A stretch of 64,000 nucleotides of DNA, taken from the NCBI GenBank assembly GCA_016177775.1, contig JACOUQ010000031.1, positions 32,274-96,273 of the forward strand, written 5' to 3'. Below the pieces are notes generated by a model. It ran no database searches. It was given only the letters and a program-made list of their open reading frames with translations, and was not told where the DNA came from. Positions 1 through 8,218 of this stretch are shown one piece after another. Made by a program: the position numbers and the translations under genes. This DNA comes from Geobacter sp. GTDB taxonomy: Bacteria; Desulfobacterota; Desulfuromonadia; Geobacterales; Geobacteraceae. The number at the start of each line of letters is the position of its first letter. The stretch's first letter is position 1.

Positions 1-639
1 GGAGCAGACGTGGTCCGCCAGGGCCACCACCGCGGGGTTGCATTCCGGATGGCAGATGAACAGGGCGTCCGGGTGCTCTGCCTTGAGCCGGGCAACGTCG
101 TCGACTTTCATCCGCTCATGGGTGGGGCAGTAACCTTCCCAGAGGTGGATCGTCTTGTCGGTAAAGCGGCCGACATAGGTGCCGAGGTTGCGGTCGGGGG
201 TGAAGATGATCTCCCCGTCCGGCAGGGAATTGACCACCTTCACGGCATTGGCCGAGGTGCAGCAGATGTCGCTGGCCGCCTTGACCGCAGCGCTCGAATT
301 CACATAGGTCACCACCGGAACGCCCGGGTAGCGATTCTTCATTTCCAGCAGGCCATCTTCGGTAATCATGTCCGCCATGGGGCAGCCGGCATCGAGGCGG
401 GGCAGAAGGACCGTCTTGTCGGGGGCGAGGATGGAGGCGGATTCAGCCATGAAGTGCACGCCGCAGAAGACGATTACATCCGCATCGGTCTTGGCTGCTT
501 CGATGGAGAGGCCAAGGGAGTCTCCGGTAATGTCGGCAATCTCCTGCACCTCGTCGCGCATGTAGTTGTGGGCGAGGAGGATGGCGTTCCGCTCCTTGAG
601 AAGGGTTTTTATCTCTTGTTTGATTTCGTCCTGGTACAT
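1..639 (-). CDS. nadA: Quinolinate synthase NadA (5' part, runs off the window)
   Basis: NadA condenses iminoaspartate with dihydroxyacetone phosphate to quinolinate in de novo NAD synthesis, using a 4Fe-4S cluster. The 213 visible codons begin [14 protein letters not shown] and contain [12 protein letters not shown], a GDSLGL stretch, DAGCPMADM (first cluster cysteine), [25 protein letters not shown] and CHPECNPAV, all typical of the family. The ATG at 639 has a GGAGAT ribosome site just upstream. No stop is seen, so the C-terminus with the last cluster cysteine lies left of the window. The gene is transcribed away from the tatA-type gene, from its own promoter in a shared divergent spacer. 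Confidence 0.93.
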   Translation of the reverse strand, partial: MYQDEIKQEIKTLLKERNAILLAHNYMRDEVQEIADITGDSLGLSIEAAKTDADVIVFCGVHFMAESASILAPDKTVLLPRLDAGCPMADMITEDGLLEMKNRYPGVPVVTYVNSSAAVKAASDICCTSANAVKVVNSLPDGEIIFTPDRNLGTYVGRFTDKTIHLWEGYCPTHERMKVDDVARLKAEHPDALFICHPECNPAVVALADHVCS

Positions 640-675
640 TGTGTTTATCTCCGGAAAATAAGGAAAATCACTTTG

Positions 676-705
676 ATATTAGACAATGGGAGTCGCTCTT
701 GTCAA
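676..705 (-). promoter_or_regulatory. Predicted sigma-70 promoter for nadA
   Basis: Read on the minus strand this is TTGACA, an 18-base spacer, then TAATAT, about 40 bases upstream of the nadA ATG. It lies back to back with the tatA promoter. The assignment is from consensus match only. Confidence 0.6.
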
Positions 706-723
706 ACAGGAAAAACAGCCTCC

Positions 724-752
724 TTGACACCGGAGGGCAAAACTTCTATCAT
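724..752 (+). promoter_or_regulatory. Predicted sigma-70 promoter for the tatA-type gene
   Basis: TTGACA, 17-base spacer, TATCAT, giving a predicted start near 759 and a leader of roughly 50 bases before the ATG at 809. Confidence 0.65.
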
Positions 753-808
753 TTCCCCATGAACGGACGGCGCTTTGCGCATGTCCCTTACGATGGTTCG
801 AGGTGCTT

Positions 809-1108
809 ATGTTTGGAATAGGTATGCCGGAGATGATCATCATCCTGGTGATTGCGCTGATCGTGTTCGGACCACAGAAGCTGCCGGACCTGGCAAAATC
901 GTTGGGTAAGGGTCTGGCGGAATTCAAGAAGGCGGCCGACGACTTCAAGCAGAACATCGAGGAAGAGGCAAAGGCTGAAGAGCAGAAAAAGACCGCCACC
1001 AGCGAGGAGAAGGAACGTGAACAACTCGCCGCAGCGGTGGAAGGGGAAAAGACTGCTCAGCCGGCAACAGAGGAGAAAAAGGAAGAGGCTACCCCAAAGG
1101 TCGGCTGA
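809..1108 (+). CDS. tatA: Twin-arginine translocase subunit, TatA/TatB family
   Basis: This is a membrane component of the Tat system, which exports folded, often cofactor-bearing proteins. The 99-residue product starts [12 protein letters not shown] and has one N-terminal membrane helix, the FGP hinge followed by [13 protein letters not shown] (amphipathic helix), and a long charged, Glu/Lys-rich tail. ATG 809 is preferred over GTG 803 because GAGG (800-803) sits five bases before it. TatA and TatB are hard to separate by eye; the FGP hinge and longer acidic tail are compatible with either. A second, shorter TatA-type gene lies at 54693-54875. No tatC is in the window. A bidirectional terminator follows. 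Confidence 0.85.
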   Translation: MFGIGMPEMIIILVIALIVFGPQKLPDLAKSLGKGLAEFKKAADDFKQNIEEEAKAEEQKKTATSEEKEREQLAAAVEGEKTAQPATEEKKEEATPKVG

Positions 1109-1140
1109 ACCGTTTTTCCGTAATTAACGTGTTTGAACAA

Positions 1141-1170
1141 AAAAAGGCGGGGTTTCCCCCGCCTTTTTTT
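1141..1170. terminator. Bidirectional rho-independent terminator between tatA and cpoB
   Basis: A GGCGGGG stem with a TTT-containing loop and CCCCGCC is flanked by an A-run on the left and a T-run on the right, so it can terminate the rightward tatA transcript and the leftward tol-pal transcript. Confidence 0.85.
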
Positions 1171-1178
1171 GTTCCGCG

Positions 1179-2006
1179 TTATTTGAGTTCCTTCAGCTTT
1201 TCTGCGGCTTTTTTCGCCTCCGGTGAGTCTGGGTATTCGTCGACCAGCTTCTTGAGAACGAACCGGGCGCTTTTGACATCGCCGATCTCCCGGAAGGCCA
1301 TCCCCTGTTTCAACATTGCCGCCGGCACCTTGTCGCTGGCGGGGAAATTCTTGATCACATCCTGGAATTCCAGGATGGCCTGCTCGAAATTCTTCTCGCT
1401 GTAATAGGTTTCGCCGATCCAGTAGCGGGCGTTGGCGGCCAGCTCATGCTTCGGGTGGAGTTCCAGGAAACGCTGGAACATCTCACGCGCTTTCGCCATG
1501 TCTGATGCCTTGTAGGCATCGAGGCTTCTCTGGTAGAGCACTTCGGGAGTCCTCTCCATCTCCTGCGCCTTGGCTTCGGTGGCCTGTCGCTTCATTTCGG
1601 TCAGCTCGGTTTCCACCTTCTGCAGCCTCTCCATGAGGGGCGCGAGCCGATTCTCCAGATCCTCCTTCAGGAGGGCAATGTCATCCGCCGGCTTCTGGGC
1701 CAGGATGCGGAGATCGTCAAGCTTCCCGGTCAGGACCTGCTGCTCCACCTTCAGGGCGTCGTTCTGGGCCTGAAGATCGGCCACCCCTTTGCGCACGGCG
1801 TCCACGTCCCCCTGCATTCCCTTGAGCGACTGTTCTATCCCTTCGCGGGCCTCGGTCTTTACCCCCCGCAACTCCTTTTCGGTCTGGAACATACGGGTCT
1901 TGAGCTCGTCCATGTCCTGCTGCAGGCTACGCACATCCCCCTGGGTCGCGCAACCGGCTAGTGCCAGGAGGGATGCCCCCGCAAAAATACTGCCGAACTG
2001 CCGCAT
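1179..2006 (-). CDS. cpoB: Tol-Pal accessory protein CpoB/YbgF (lipoprotein form)
   Basis: CpoB/YbgF is the periplasmic accessory factor of Tol-Pal that helps coordinate outer-membrane constriction with septal peptidoglycan synthesis. The 275-residue product begins MRQFGSIFAGASLLALAGCA with a lipobox (LAGC), so it is probably a lipoprotein; the Escherichia coli protein is soluble. A long coiled coil (about residues 25-145) is followed by TPR-like repeats (YQRSLDAYKASD, ARYWIGETYYSEKN, AMLKQGMAFREIGD). The start at 2006 has GGGAGGT upstream; longer in-frame starts would bury the signal peptide. It is the last gene of the tol-pal cluster, 61 bases after pal. Confidence 0.9.
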   Translation of the reverse strand: MRQFGSIFAGASLLALAGCATQGDVRSLQQDMDELKTRMFQTEKELRGVKTEAREGIEQSLKGMQGDVDAVRKGVADLQAQNDALKVEQQVLTGKLDDLRILAQKPADDIALLKEDLENRLAPLMERLQKVETELTEMKRQATEAKAQEMERTPEVLYQRSLDAYKASDMAKAREMFQRFLELHPKHELAANARYWIGETYYSEKNFEQAILEFQDVIKNFPASDKVPAAMLKQGMAFREIGDVKSARFVLKKLVDEYPDSPEAKKAAEKLKELK

Positions 2007-2067
2007 AATTGTGATACCTCCCTGAAAACAGACGGGGGGCTCCGCAGAGCCCCCATTGAACTTTAAA

Positions 2068-2643
2068 CTATCTGGAGATGATGGTGAATTCGGCCCGGCG
2101 GTTCTTGGCCCAGGCAGCATCTTCGTGGCCCGGGTCAGCCGGTTTCTCCTCGCCGTAACTGATTGTGGAGAGGTTCTCGGCCGGGACCCCCACGGTGACC
2201 AGGTAATTCAAGGCCGACTTTGCCCGTTTCTCGCCGAGGGCCATGTTGTATTCGTCCGAGCCCCGCTCGTCGCAGTGCCCCTCGATCTGCACCTTGACAG
2301 TGCGGTTCTTGAGAAGCCACTCGGCGTTTTTGTAGAGGATGTCGCGCGTGGTCTGGGTGAGAACATAGGCGTCAAAGTCGAAGTAGACCGGTGCCAGCGC
2401 TAACTCCGCCATGGGCTGGGCAGCTGCGGGCTCTTCTTTAACGGCGGCCTCCTTGATGGGCTGCTCGCGGACCGGTTCTTCCTTGATGACCGGTTTGGTT
2501 TCGGGTTCCACGGGTTTCGCCGCGGCCGGAGGGGTCGTCGGCGCAAGCGGTTCCTCGGTTTTCACAACTTCTTTCTTGGCGCATCCCGAGACAACGAGTG
2601 CAGCACACAGCAAAACCATCGAAACTACTCCACCTTTACGCAT
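2068..2643 (-). CDS. pal: Peptidoglycan-associated lipoprotein Pal
   Basis: Pal is an outer-membrane lipoprotein that binds peptidoglycan and cycles with TolB during cell constriction. The 191-residue product starts MRKGGVVSMVLLCAALVVSG with lipobox cysteine in VVSGC, then a Pro/Glu/Lys-rich linker (about 25-85) and a C-terminal OmpA-like domain with VYFDFDAYVLT, EGHCDERGSDEYN and LGEKRAKSALNYL. The linker is longer than usual. The start at 2643 has an AGGAGAGG ribosome site. A strong promoter lies in the tolB-pal gap, so pal-cpoB may be expressed above the rest of the cluster. Confidence 0.96.
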   Translation of the reverse strand: MRKGGVVSMVLLCAALVVSGCAKKEVVKTEEPLAPTTPPAAAKPVEPETKPVIKEEPVREQPIKEAAVKEEPAAAQPMAELALAPVYFDFDAYVLTQTTRDILYKNAEWLLKNRTVKVQIEGHCDERGSDEYNMALGEKRAKSALNYLVTVGVPAENLSTISYGEEKPADPGHEDAAWAKNRRAEFTIISR

Positions 2644-2727
2644 CGTTCCTCTCCTTTGGCAAATGTTCGGGTGATGAAGCCCGGCCCGTGCGGGGTTGAA
2701 ATCAGAGCATCCGCGAAAACGGGTCAC

Positions 2728-2755
2728 ATTATACAGCAGATGGGGCAAAATTCAA
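2728..2755 (-). promoter_or_regulatory. Predicted internal promoter for pal-cpoB
   Basis: On the minus strand: TTGAAT, 16-base spacer, TATAAT (perfect -10), about 85 bases upstream of the pal ATG. This would uncouple pal-cpoB from tolQRAB transcription. Confidence 0.6.
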
Positions 2756-2814
2756 TAACAATTGATTAATGTTCTGGCAGCTCCAGCGGCTGTTTCAGGG
2801 GTTCCGGAATCCGG

Positions 2815-4101
2815 TCACCAGCGGGGTGACCAGGCCGGGTGCGAATCACTGCCAGCACCCCGCGATACGCGGACCTTGCCGGTCCCGTCGGCACGCATGA
2901 CGTAGATCACGGATTTTCCCCCCTCTTTGGAACTGAAGGCGATGAAGCGGCCGTCCGGCGACCAGCGGGGGTGCTCGTTGCTCCCATCGGTGGTGAGCTG
3001 GGTGTCGTTCGTACCGTCCGGGTTAATGGCAAACAACTGGAACCCCCCTGGCATCTGCCGGGCATACACGATCCTGTCTCCCTTTGGCGACCACCGGGGA
3101 CTGACATTGTAATCGCCATGGGTTGTCAGCCTGCGCTGTTGCGAACCGTCGGCACTCATGACAAAGACCTGTGGCTTGCCGAGGCGGTCAGAAACGAAGG
3201 CGATCCGGCTGCTGTCCGGAGACCACGATGGCGATATATCGATGGCGGGATTAGTGGTAAGGCGGGCGAGGGGCTTCCCCTCCTTGCTGACCAGATGAAT
3301 CTCGGCATTCCCTTCCAGGCTCTGGGAGAGGGCGATGCGGTTTCCGTCCGGCGCCCAGGTAGCGGTGATATTGGTCCCGCGGGTGCTCATTCTGAGCTCC
3401 GCTCCGCTGGAAAGCTCGCGGCGATAGAGGTCGGGATTCCCCTTCTTGTAGGAGGTGTAGACCAACTCCCGGCCGTTGGAGGCGAAATCGGGATAGAGGT
3501 TGATGGAGCCGTTCCTGGTGAGGCGCAGCACATTGTGGCCGTCGTAGTCCATCAGGTGGAGCTCCTTTGCCTTGCCAGCGGCGGAGACATAGGCGATCTT
3601 ACAGGTGAACGGCCCCTTTTCGCCGGTGAAGTATCGCATGACCTCGTCGGAAAAACCGTGGACCAGGCGGCGCATATCCTTATGCGAACCGGAGTACCGG
3701 TTTGCCGCCAGAAGCCGTCCGCGACCTACCTCGTAGAGCCTGAACTCCATGGTGAGGCGGTCACCTTCGAGGGAATATGAGCTTTTCAGGAGCAGATCGG
3801 CGCCGCCGGCTACCCAGGACGCGAAAGGGGCGGCAGGGGTGGCGGTGGAAGCCGCAAGCCTCTCGGCCGCTGCCCTCTCCATGACTGTGAAGAGGCCGGT
3901 CAAAGTCATGTCGAAGCGGAAGACATCCTCCACTGCTTCATTTACATCTTGAAAGGCGGAACCCTTCAGGGAGGTGGCAGGGGCCACGGCAAGGACAAGC
4001 TGGCGCTTTCCCGCCGCAGTTACCTCGAGATACCCCTCCTGCGCGCTGCCGGCTGTGGCTGCCATGAGGAGGATAAATACCGGCATGAACCATCTGGTCA
4101 T
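2815..4101 (-). CDS. tolB: Periplasmic translocation protein TolB
   Basis: TolB is the periplasmic beta-propeller protein linking inner-membrane TolA to Pal. The 428-residue protein has a signal peptide (MTRWFMPVFILLMAATAGSA), an N-terminal TolB domain (about 25-160) and a C-terminal six-bladed propeller of PD40/WD40-like repeats, visible as recurring YPDFASNG, SPSWSPDSSRIAF, SPRWSPKGDRIVY and HPRWSPDGRFIAF. Length is normal. Its ATG overlaps the tolA stop (ATGA), implying translational coupling. Confidence 0.97.
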   Translation of the reverse strand: MTRWFMPVFILLMAATAGSAQEGYLEVTAAGKRQLVLAVAPATSLKGSAFQDVNEAVEDVFRFDMTLTGLFTVMERAAAERLAASTATPAAPFASWVAGGADLLLKSSYSLEGDRLTMEFRLYEVGRGRLLAANRYSGSHKDMRRLVHGFSDEVMRYFTGEKGPFTCKIAYVSAAGKAKELHLMDYDGHNVLRLTRNGSINLYPDFASNGRELVYTSYKKGNPDLYRRELSSGAELRMSTRGTNITATWAPDGNRIALSQSLEGNAEIHLVSKEGKPLARLTTNPAIDISPSWSPDSSRIAFVSDRLGKPQVFVMSADGSQQRRLTTHGDYNVSPRWSPKGDRIVYARQMPGGFQLFAINPDGTNDTQLTTDGSNEHPRWSPDGRFIAFSSKEGGKSVIYVMRADGTGKVRVSRGAGSDSHPAWSPRW

Positions 4102-4838
4102 TTCTTGACAACCTCTTTGGGTTTGAAGATGAAACCTTGGACGAATTCGCGGTTGCCTGGCGGGGGAGGAAAGGTCTTTTCCGCGCGGCTTACGGCCAGG
4201 GCGACCACCTCCTCGAAGACCCGGTCGGTGCTCTTTTCCACCACATAATTTACCACCTTGCCGTTTCGGCCGATGGTAAGCCTGACCACCACCTCGGGAT
4301 TTCTGGACTGATAGGAGATGTTGCCGTCCAAGGCGTTCTTCAGACGGGCCTGGATGTAATTCGCGTAATCGCTTCCCGCCTCCGTCCCCGTACCACCTGG
4401 CACGCCGGCTCGCTCGCGGCCGGACACCCGCTTGCGCAAGTCATCCAGTGCGGCGCTTTGCCGACTCTCTTCCACTTTCCGCTGTATGCTCCTGATGCGG
4501 TCCTCGATCTCCCTGCCGCTCTCCTGCGGGGCGGCTTGCGGCGTAGGAGAGCGAAGGGATTTTGTCCCAGGCAGTGAAGGAGGCTCTGGTTGTCTCATCT
4601 CGGGGGACTTGGCCGGCGCCGGCGTCGGCGCGGCCGCCGGAGGAGAGGCGGGGCTTCCGGCCTGGGGGTAGGCAACCGGCAGGTTCACCACGTCCACGTA
4701 GTAGGTGACCTCCTGTTTCAGGGGAAAGGCCGGAAAGTGGTAGTAGACCAGAAAAAAATAAAGGGCAAGGTGAACGATGGCGGAAAGCGCGACCATCGTC
4801 CCCAGCCCGGTTTCTTTGCGGTATCGTCTGCGGATCAT
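4098..4838 (-). CDS. tolA: Cell-envelope protein TolA / TonB C-terminal family
   Basis: TolA is the inner-membrane-anchored bridge energised by TolQR that contacts TolB and Pal. The 246-residue product has an N-terminal membrane helix (MVALSAIVHLALYFFLVYY), a Pro/Ala-rich then charged coiled linker (about 45-150), and a C-terminal TonB/TolA domain (YIQARLKNALDGNI, VVRLTIGRNGKVVNYVV, FPPPPGNREFVQGF). It is much shorter than E. coli TolA because the central helical domain is reduced. It overlaps tolR upstream and tolB downstream by ATGA junctions. Confidence 0.92.
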   Translation of the reverse strand: MIRRRYRKETGLGTMVALSAIVHLALYFFLVYYHFPAFPLKQEVTYYVDVVNLPVAYPQAGSPASPPAAAPTPAPAKSPEMRQPEPPSLPGTKSLRSPTPQAAPQESGREIEDRIRSIQRKVEESRQSAALDDLRKRVSGRERAGVPGGTGTEAGSDYANYIQARLKNALDGNISYQSRNPEVVVRLTIGRNGKVVNYVVEKSTDRVFEEVVALAVSRAEKTFPPPPGNREFVQGFIFKPKEVVKK

Positions 4839-5254
4839 TTCTTGGAGATTGGCTCAGTCACCATTCCCAGGCGTTCGATTCCAGCTCCCTTGATTACGGC
4901 CATGGTCTTCACGACCTCGCCGTAGGGCACGCTCTTGTCGGCCTTGAGAAAAATCTCTTTCTTGGCGCGTTTCTCGAAGATGGCGGTGAGTTTCGTTCGC
5001 AGCTGGTCCGCCGGGACCTCTGCTTCGTTGAGAAAAACCCGGCCGCTGTTGTCGATGGAAACCACCACCGTCTGCTCTGTGGCTTCCATGGCCTTGGTGT
5101 CGGCCTTTGGCAGGTTGACCTCGACCCCCTGCTGCATCATCGGCGCGGTCACCATGAAAATGACCAGCAGCACCAGCATGACGTCCACCAGGGGGGTGAC
5201 GTTGATCTGGGACATGGTGCCGCGGCTGCCGTCGCTTCTGCCTCCGATTTCCAT
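4835..5254 (-). CDS. tolR: Proton-channel subunit TolR (ExbD family)
   Basis: TolR is the small inner-membrane stator that with TolQ converts the proton gradient into TolA movement. The 139-residue product has a cytoplasmic N-terminus, the TM helix INVTPLVDVMLVLLVIFMV with the conserved proton-pathway Asp (PLVDVML), and a periplasmic ExbD/TolR domain ending in a KADKSVPYGEVV stretch. It follows tolQ by about 45 bases and overlaps tolA by four. Confidence 0.96.
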   Translation of the reverse strand: MEIGGRSDGSRGTMSQINVTPLVDVMLVLLVIFMVTAPMMQQGVEVNLPKADTKAMEATEQTVVVSIDNSGRVFLNEAEVPADQLRTKLTAIFEKRAKKEIFLKADKSVPYGEVVKTMAVIKGAGIERLGMVTEPISKK

Positions 5255-5299
5255 TGTCTGTATCCTTGTCCGGGTGTGATTGCGCCGGTAGCAACCGGC

Positions 5300-5974
5300 C
5301 TACTTCCTGAAGGTGCGATGGACGATGTTCAGGAACTCGGTGGAAAAGCTGTCCATTTCAGCAATGATCACCCTGATCTTGTGCTGGAAGTGATTGTACC
5401 CCATGACCGCGGGAATGGCCGCCACAAGGCCGATGGCCGTGGCGATGAGCGCTTCGGCGATGCCGGGGGCGACAACGGCCAGCGAGGCGGAACCAGTCTG
5501 GCCGATCCCGCGGAAGGAGTTCATGATCCCCCAGACCGTGCCGAAGAGCCCGATGAACGGGGCAGTGGAGCCGGTGGTGGCAAGGAAGGTGGTGTATTTT
5601 TCCAGGCGGGTGATCTCCGAGGTCGTGGCCCGGCGCAGCGCCCGGGCGATGTTCTCAATCCCCCCCAGCTCGGTGGTTACGATCCCTGAGGCCTCGTCGT
5701 TTTTCTCCTCCCGCTCCATCAGCTTTTTCATCTCGCCGTACCCTTCATTGAAAAGGACGCTGAGAGGGGAGTTGCCGAAGCGGTCAAGTTGGGCGCCTAT
5801 GGCATCGAAGCGCTTCGTTTTCCAGAAAAAGTCGAGGAAACGCTCCGATTCATTCTTGGCCCGCTGGATGATGAGCAGCTTGTAGAATATGATGGCCCAG
5901 GAAACCACTGAAAAATAAAGGAGAACCGCAAGGACCCCCTTGACGACGTATCCGGTACCGGTGAAAAGTTCCAA
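5300..5974 (-). CDS. tolQ: Proton-channel subunit TolQ (ExbB family)
   Basis: TolQ is the three-helix inner-membrane channel partner of TolR. Helices are visible at VVKGVLAVLLYFSVVSWAII, FLATTGSTAPFIGLFGTVWG and APGIAEALIATAIGLVAAI, the last two forming the conserved MotA/TolQ/ExbB domain. I place the start at TTG 5974 because GGAGGT lies seven bases upstream, which gives 224 residues, the usual family length. The open frame extends far upstream to 6355 but that part overlaps the nitrilase gene and reads as non-coding. First gene of the tol-pal cluster. Confidence 0.93.
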   Translation of the reverse strand: MELFTGTGYVVKGVLAVLLYFSVVSWAIIFYKLLIIQRAKNESERFLDFFWKTKRFDAIGAQLDRFGNSPLSVLFNEGYGEMKKLMEREEKNDEASGIVTTELGGIENIARALRRATTSEITRLEKYTTFLATTGSTAPFIGLFGTVWGIMNSFRGIGQTGSASLAVVAPGIAEALIATAIGLVAAIPAVMGYNHFQHKIRVIIAEMDSFSTEFLNIVHRTFRK

Positions 5975-6013
5975 GGCGCGCACCTCCGAATGAAAATTTA
6001 TCTTTTGTAGTAA

Positions 6014-6042
6014 TGCATACCCCCAACCATGCGGCAAGTCAA
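6014..6042 (-). promoter_or_regulatory. Predicted promoter for the tol-pal cluster
   Basis: On the minus strand: TTGACT, 17-base spacer, TATGCA, about 40 bases upstream of the tolQ TTG start. Good -35, moderate -10. Confidence 0.45.
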
Positions 6043-6084
6043 TCCGTAAAATGGATATTCCTGCATGAAGACGGGGTAGGTTGC

Positions 6085-6864
6085 TCAGTAATACTGCGGC
6101 TTGCGGTCCGGGAAGCAGGTGATCTGCTGCCGCCAGTTTTCCATAGCCGAGAAGTCGAGGGTCGCGGTCAGCTCGCAGTTCTCGTATCCCCCCTCGGCAA
6201 GAAACTCCCCCTTGGGGCCGATGATGAGGCTCTGGCCGAAGAAATCGAGCTTCCCCTGTACCCCGCAGCAGTTGGCGGCCACTACAAAGAGCTGGTTCTC
6301 GATGGCCCGTGCCTTGAGCAGCGCCCGCCAGTGCTCCTCGCGGGGCTTCGGCCATTCGGCCGGGACCACGATGATCTCGGCCCCCTCCACCGCCAACCGG
6401 CGGCAGAGCTCGGGAAAGCGGAGGTCGTAACAGATGAACACCCCTATCCGGCCGATGTGGGTATCCACCACCACCCAGGAATCCCCCCCATGGATGGAGC
6501 GGTCCTCCCCCATCAGAGAGAAGAGGTGGATTTTGCGGTACTTCCCGACTAGCTTCCCCCGGTCCAGGATATAGGCCGTGTTGCAGACCCTCTCCTCGTG
6601 GGGCTCCGGAAGGCTGCCTACTATCACCATACCATGCTGGGCCGACAGCCGCCCCATCTCCTCCACCACCTCCGGCGTCCGCTTGGCCAGCTCATTGAGC
6701 CGCTTGTAATCATAGCCGGTCGACCACATCTCCGGGAGCACCGCCAGTTGGCAACCATCCGCCGCCACCCGCGCCAGCGCCTCCCGCGCATACTCCACGT
6801 TTGCGTCGACATCGCCGAGAGTGATGTTGAACTGCAGTGCCGCGACCTTTGCCGTGCGCTCCAT
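6085..6864 (-). CDS. Carbon-nitrogen hydrolase (nitrilase superfamily; omega-amidase-like)
   Basis: The enzyme belongs to the Glu-Lys-Cys nitrilase fold that hydrolyses amide or nitrile C-N bonds. All three catalytic positions are visible: Glu in AVLPEMWSTGY, Lys in GKYRKIHLF and Cys in FICYDLRFPEL. The sequence most resembles the small-acid amidase (NIT2/omega-amidase, YafV) branch, for example GDSWVVVDT and the FGQS-IIGPKGE-like region, but substrate cannot be fixed by eye. The start at 6864 gives 259 residues with GGAGG upstream. It is divergent from hemW and upstream of tolQ on the same strand. Confidence 0.85.
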   Translation of the reverse strand: MERTAKVAALQFNITLGDVDANVEYAREALARVAADGCQLAVLPEMWSTGYDYKRLNELAKRTPEVVEEMGRLSAQHGMVIVGSLPEPHEERVCNTAYILDRGKLVGKYRKIHLFSLMGEDRSIHGGDSWVVVDTHIGRIGVFICYDLRFPELCRRLAVEGAEIIVVPAEWPKPREEHWRALLKARAIENQLFVVAANCCGVQGKLDFFGQSLIIGPKGEFLAEGGYENCELTATLDFSAMENWRQQITCFPDRKPQYY

Positions 6865-6950
6865 TCCGGCCTCCGTTGGAAAATTAAGCGCAATTGTAGC
6901 CGTTAATCTGCCCCATTTCAATATGGATAATTGTGGTGTATGTTATCTCC

Positions 6951-8096
6951 ATGCAGGTTTCTATTTATATTCACATCCCCTTCTGCCTGAAGAAATGCCT
7001 CTACTGCGACTTCAACTCCTTTGCCGATGCGAAGGTAGAGCGGGAGGAGTATGTCGACCTGCTGGTGCGGGAGATGAAGCAACGGGCCGGGGAGTTGCCG
7101 GAGCCTGCGGAGGTGCCGACGCTTTATTTCGGTGGCGGGACGCCGTCCCTTCTGCCCGTGGGGGAGGTGGCGCGGCTGATCGATGCGGCTGCTCGGCTGT
7201 TTCGCCTCGGAGCCGGAGCGGAGATTACCCTGGAGGCCAATCCCGGCACGGTGACGCGGGAGAAGCTGGCCGGTTACCGGGCTGCGGGTGTGAACCGCCT
7301 ATCCATCGGTGTTCAATCAGTTCAGGATTCCCTTCTGGAGCGCATCGGCCGGGTCCATACATCCGCCGAGGCGGTTGCCGCGGTTGAGGCGGCACGGGCC
7401 GCCGGGTTCGATAATCTGGGGATCGACCTGATCCATACCCTGCCGGGGGAAACCGTGGCGATGTGGGAGGATGACCTGCGCCGGTGCGTTGATCTCGCGC
7501 CCGAGCATATTTCAGCCTACGCGCTGATTCTGGAAGAGGGGACACCGCTCCATGGGGAGGCGGAAAAGGGAGGGCTCGTACTTCCCGAGGAAGATGTGGC
7601 CGTGGCGATGCTGGAGCTGACGAGCGACTTTCTGGTTGACGCGGGGTACGAGCATTATGAAATTTCGAACTTCGCCCAGCCGGGGCGGCGGTCACGGCAT
7701 AACCAGGTCTACTGGAAAAGGGGGAGCTATCTCGGCTTCGGAGCCGGGGCTCATTCCCTGCTGCGCCGGGAAACGGGCGACGTGCGCTGGGGGAACGTAG
7801 AATCCCTTCCCGAATACCGGCGGCGGATCAGCACTGGTCGCTTGCCGGATGATGAACGGCAGATTCTCTCTCCCCGCGAGGCCATGGCCGAGTATATGTT
7901 CCTTGGCCTGCGCCTGCTGGAAGGGGTGGACATGCGGGAGTTCTCCCGCGAGTTCGGCGCGACCGTGGCGTCGGTCTGGCCGGGGGTGGCCGATGGGCTT
8001 TGCCGCGATGGGCTTCTCATAGAGGACGGTCCCTTGCTGCGTCTGTCCCGCCGGGGGCTCCTGCTGGCCAATCGGGTCTTTGCCGCCTTTCTCTGA
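6951..8096 (+). CDS. hemW: Heme chaperone HemW (HemN-like radical SAM protein)
   Basis: HemW is a radical SAM family protein that binds heme and delivers it to acceptors; it was long annotated as oxygen-independent coproporphyrinogen oxidase. The cluster motif is CLKKCLYCDF, i.e. CX3CX2C followed by Asp-Phe, without the fourth cysteine of true HemN, which supports HemW. Other marks are YFGGGTPSLL, EANPGTV, RLSIGVQS and a C-terminal HemN domain. The 381-residue start at ATG 6951 begins MQVSIYIHIPFC as in the family; GTG 6933 is possible but less likely. The ribosome site is weak. Confidence 0.9.
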   Translation: MQVSIYIHIPFCLKKCLYCDFNSFADAKVEREEYVDLLVREMKQRAGELPEPAEVPTLYFGGGTPSLLPVGEVARLIDAAARLFRLGAGAEITLEANPGTVTREKLAGYRAAGVNRLSIGVQSVQDSLLERIGRVHTSAEAVAAVEAARAAGFDNLGIDLIHTLPGETVAMWEDDLRRCVDLAPEHISAYALILEEGTPLHGEAEKGGLVLPEEDVAVAMLELTSDFLVDAGYEHYEISNFAQPGRRSRHNQVYWKRGSYLGFGAGAHSLLRRETGDVRWGNVESLPEYRRRISTGRLPDDERQILSPREAMAEYMFLGLRLLEGVDMREFSREFGATVASVWPGVADGLCRDGLLIEDGPLLRLSRRGLLLANRVFAAFL

Positions 8097-8133
8097 AGGT
8101 CTTTGCGGCTTTTGGCCGATTCAGCAAAATCCC

Positions 8134-8162
8134 TTGACAAGGATGTTGATAGTGATTACCTT
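8134..8162 (+). promoter_or_regulatory. Predicted promoter of the hrcA-grpE-dnaK-dnaJ operon
   Basis: TTGACA (8134-8139), 17-base spacer, TACCTT. The predicted start falls at the left half of the CIRCE operator, the arrangement expected for HrcA repression of a sigma-70 promoter. Confidence 0.6.
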
Positions 8163-8169
8163 TTTATTG

Positions 8170-8196
8170 TTAGCACTCGTTTCCAGCGAGTGCTAA
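8170..8196 (+). promoter_or_regulatory. CIRCE operator (HrcA binding site)
   Basis: A perfect CIRCE element: TTAGCACTC, nine bases, GAGTGCTAA. It sits at the predicted transcription start and 22 bases before hrcA, so HrcA should repress its own operon until heat shock titrates GroEL. Confidence 0.97.
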
Positions 8197-8218
8197 CTTA
8201 TTTTAAGGGACATGGTTG

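Noticed and set aside
5975..6355. N-terminal extension of the tolQ frame on the minus strand
   Set aside because: It runs through the nitrilase gene in another frame and lacks family similarity; TTG 5974 with GGAGGT gives the normal TolQ length.
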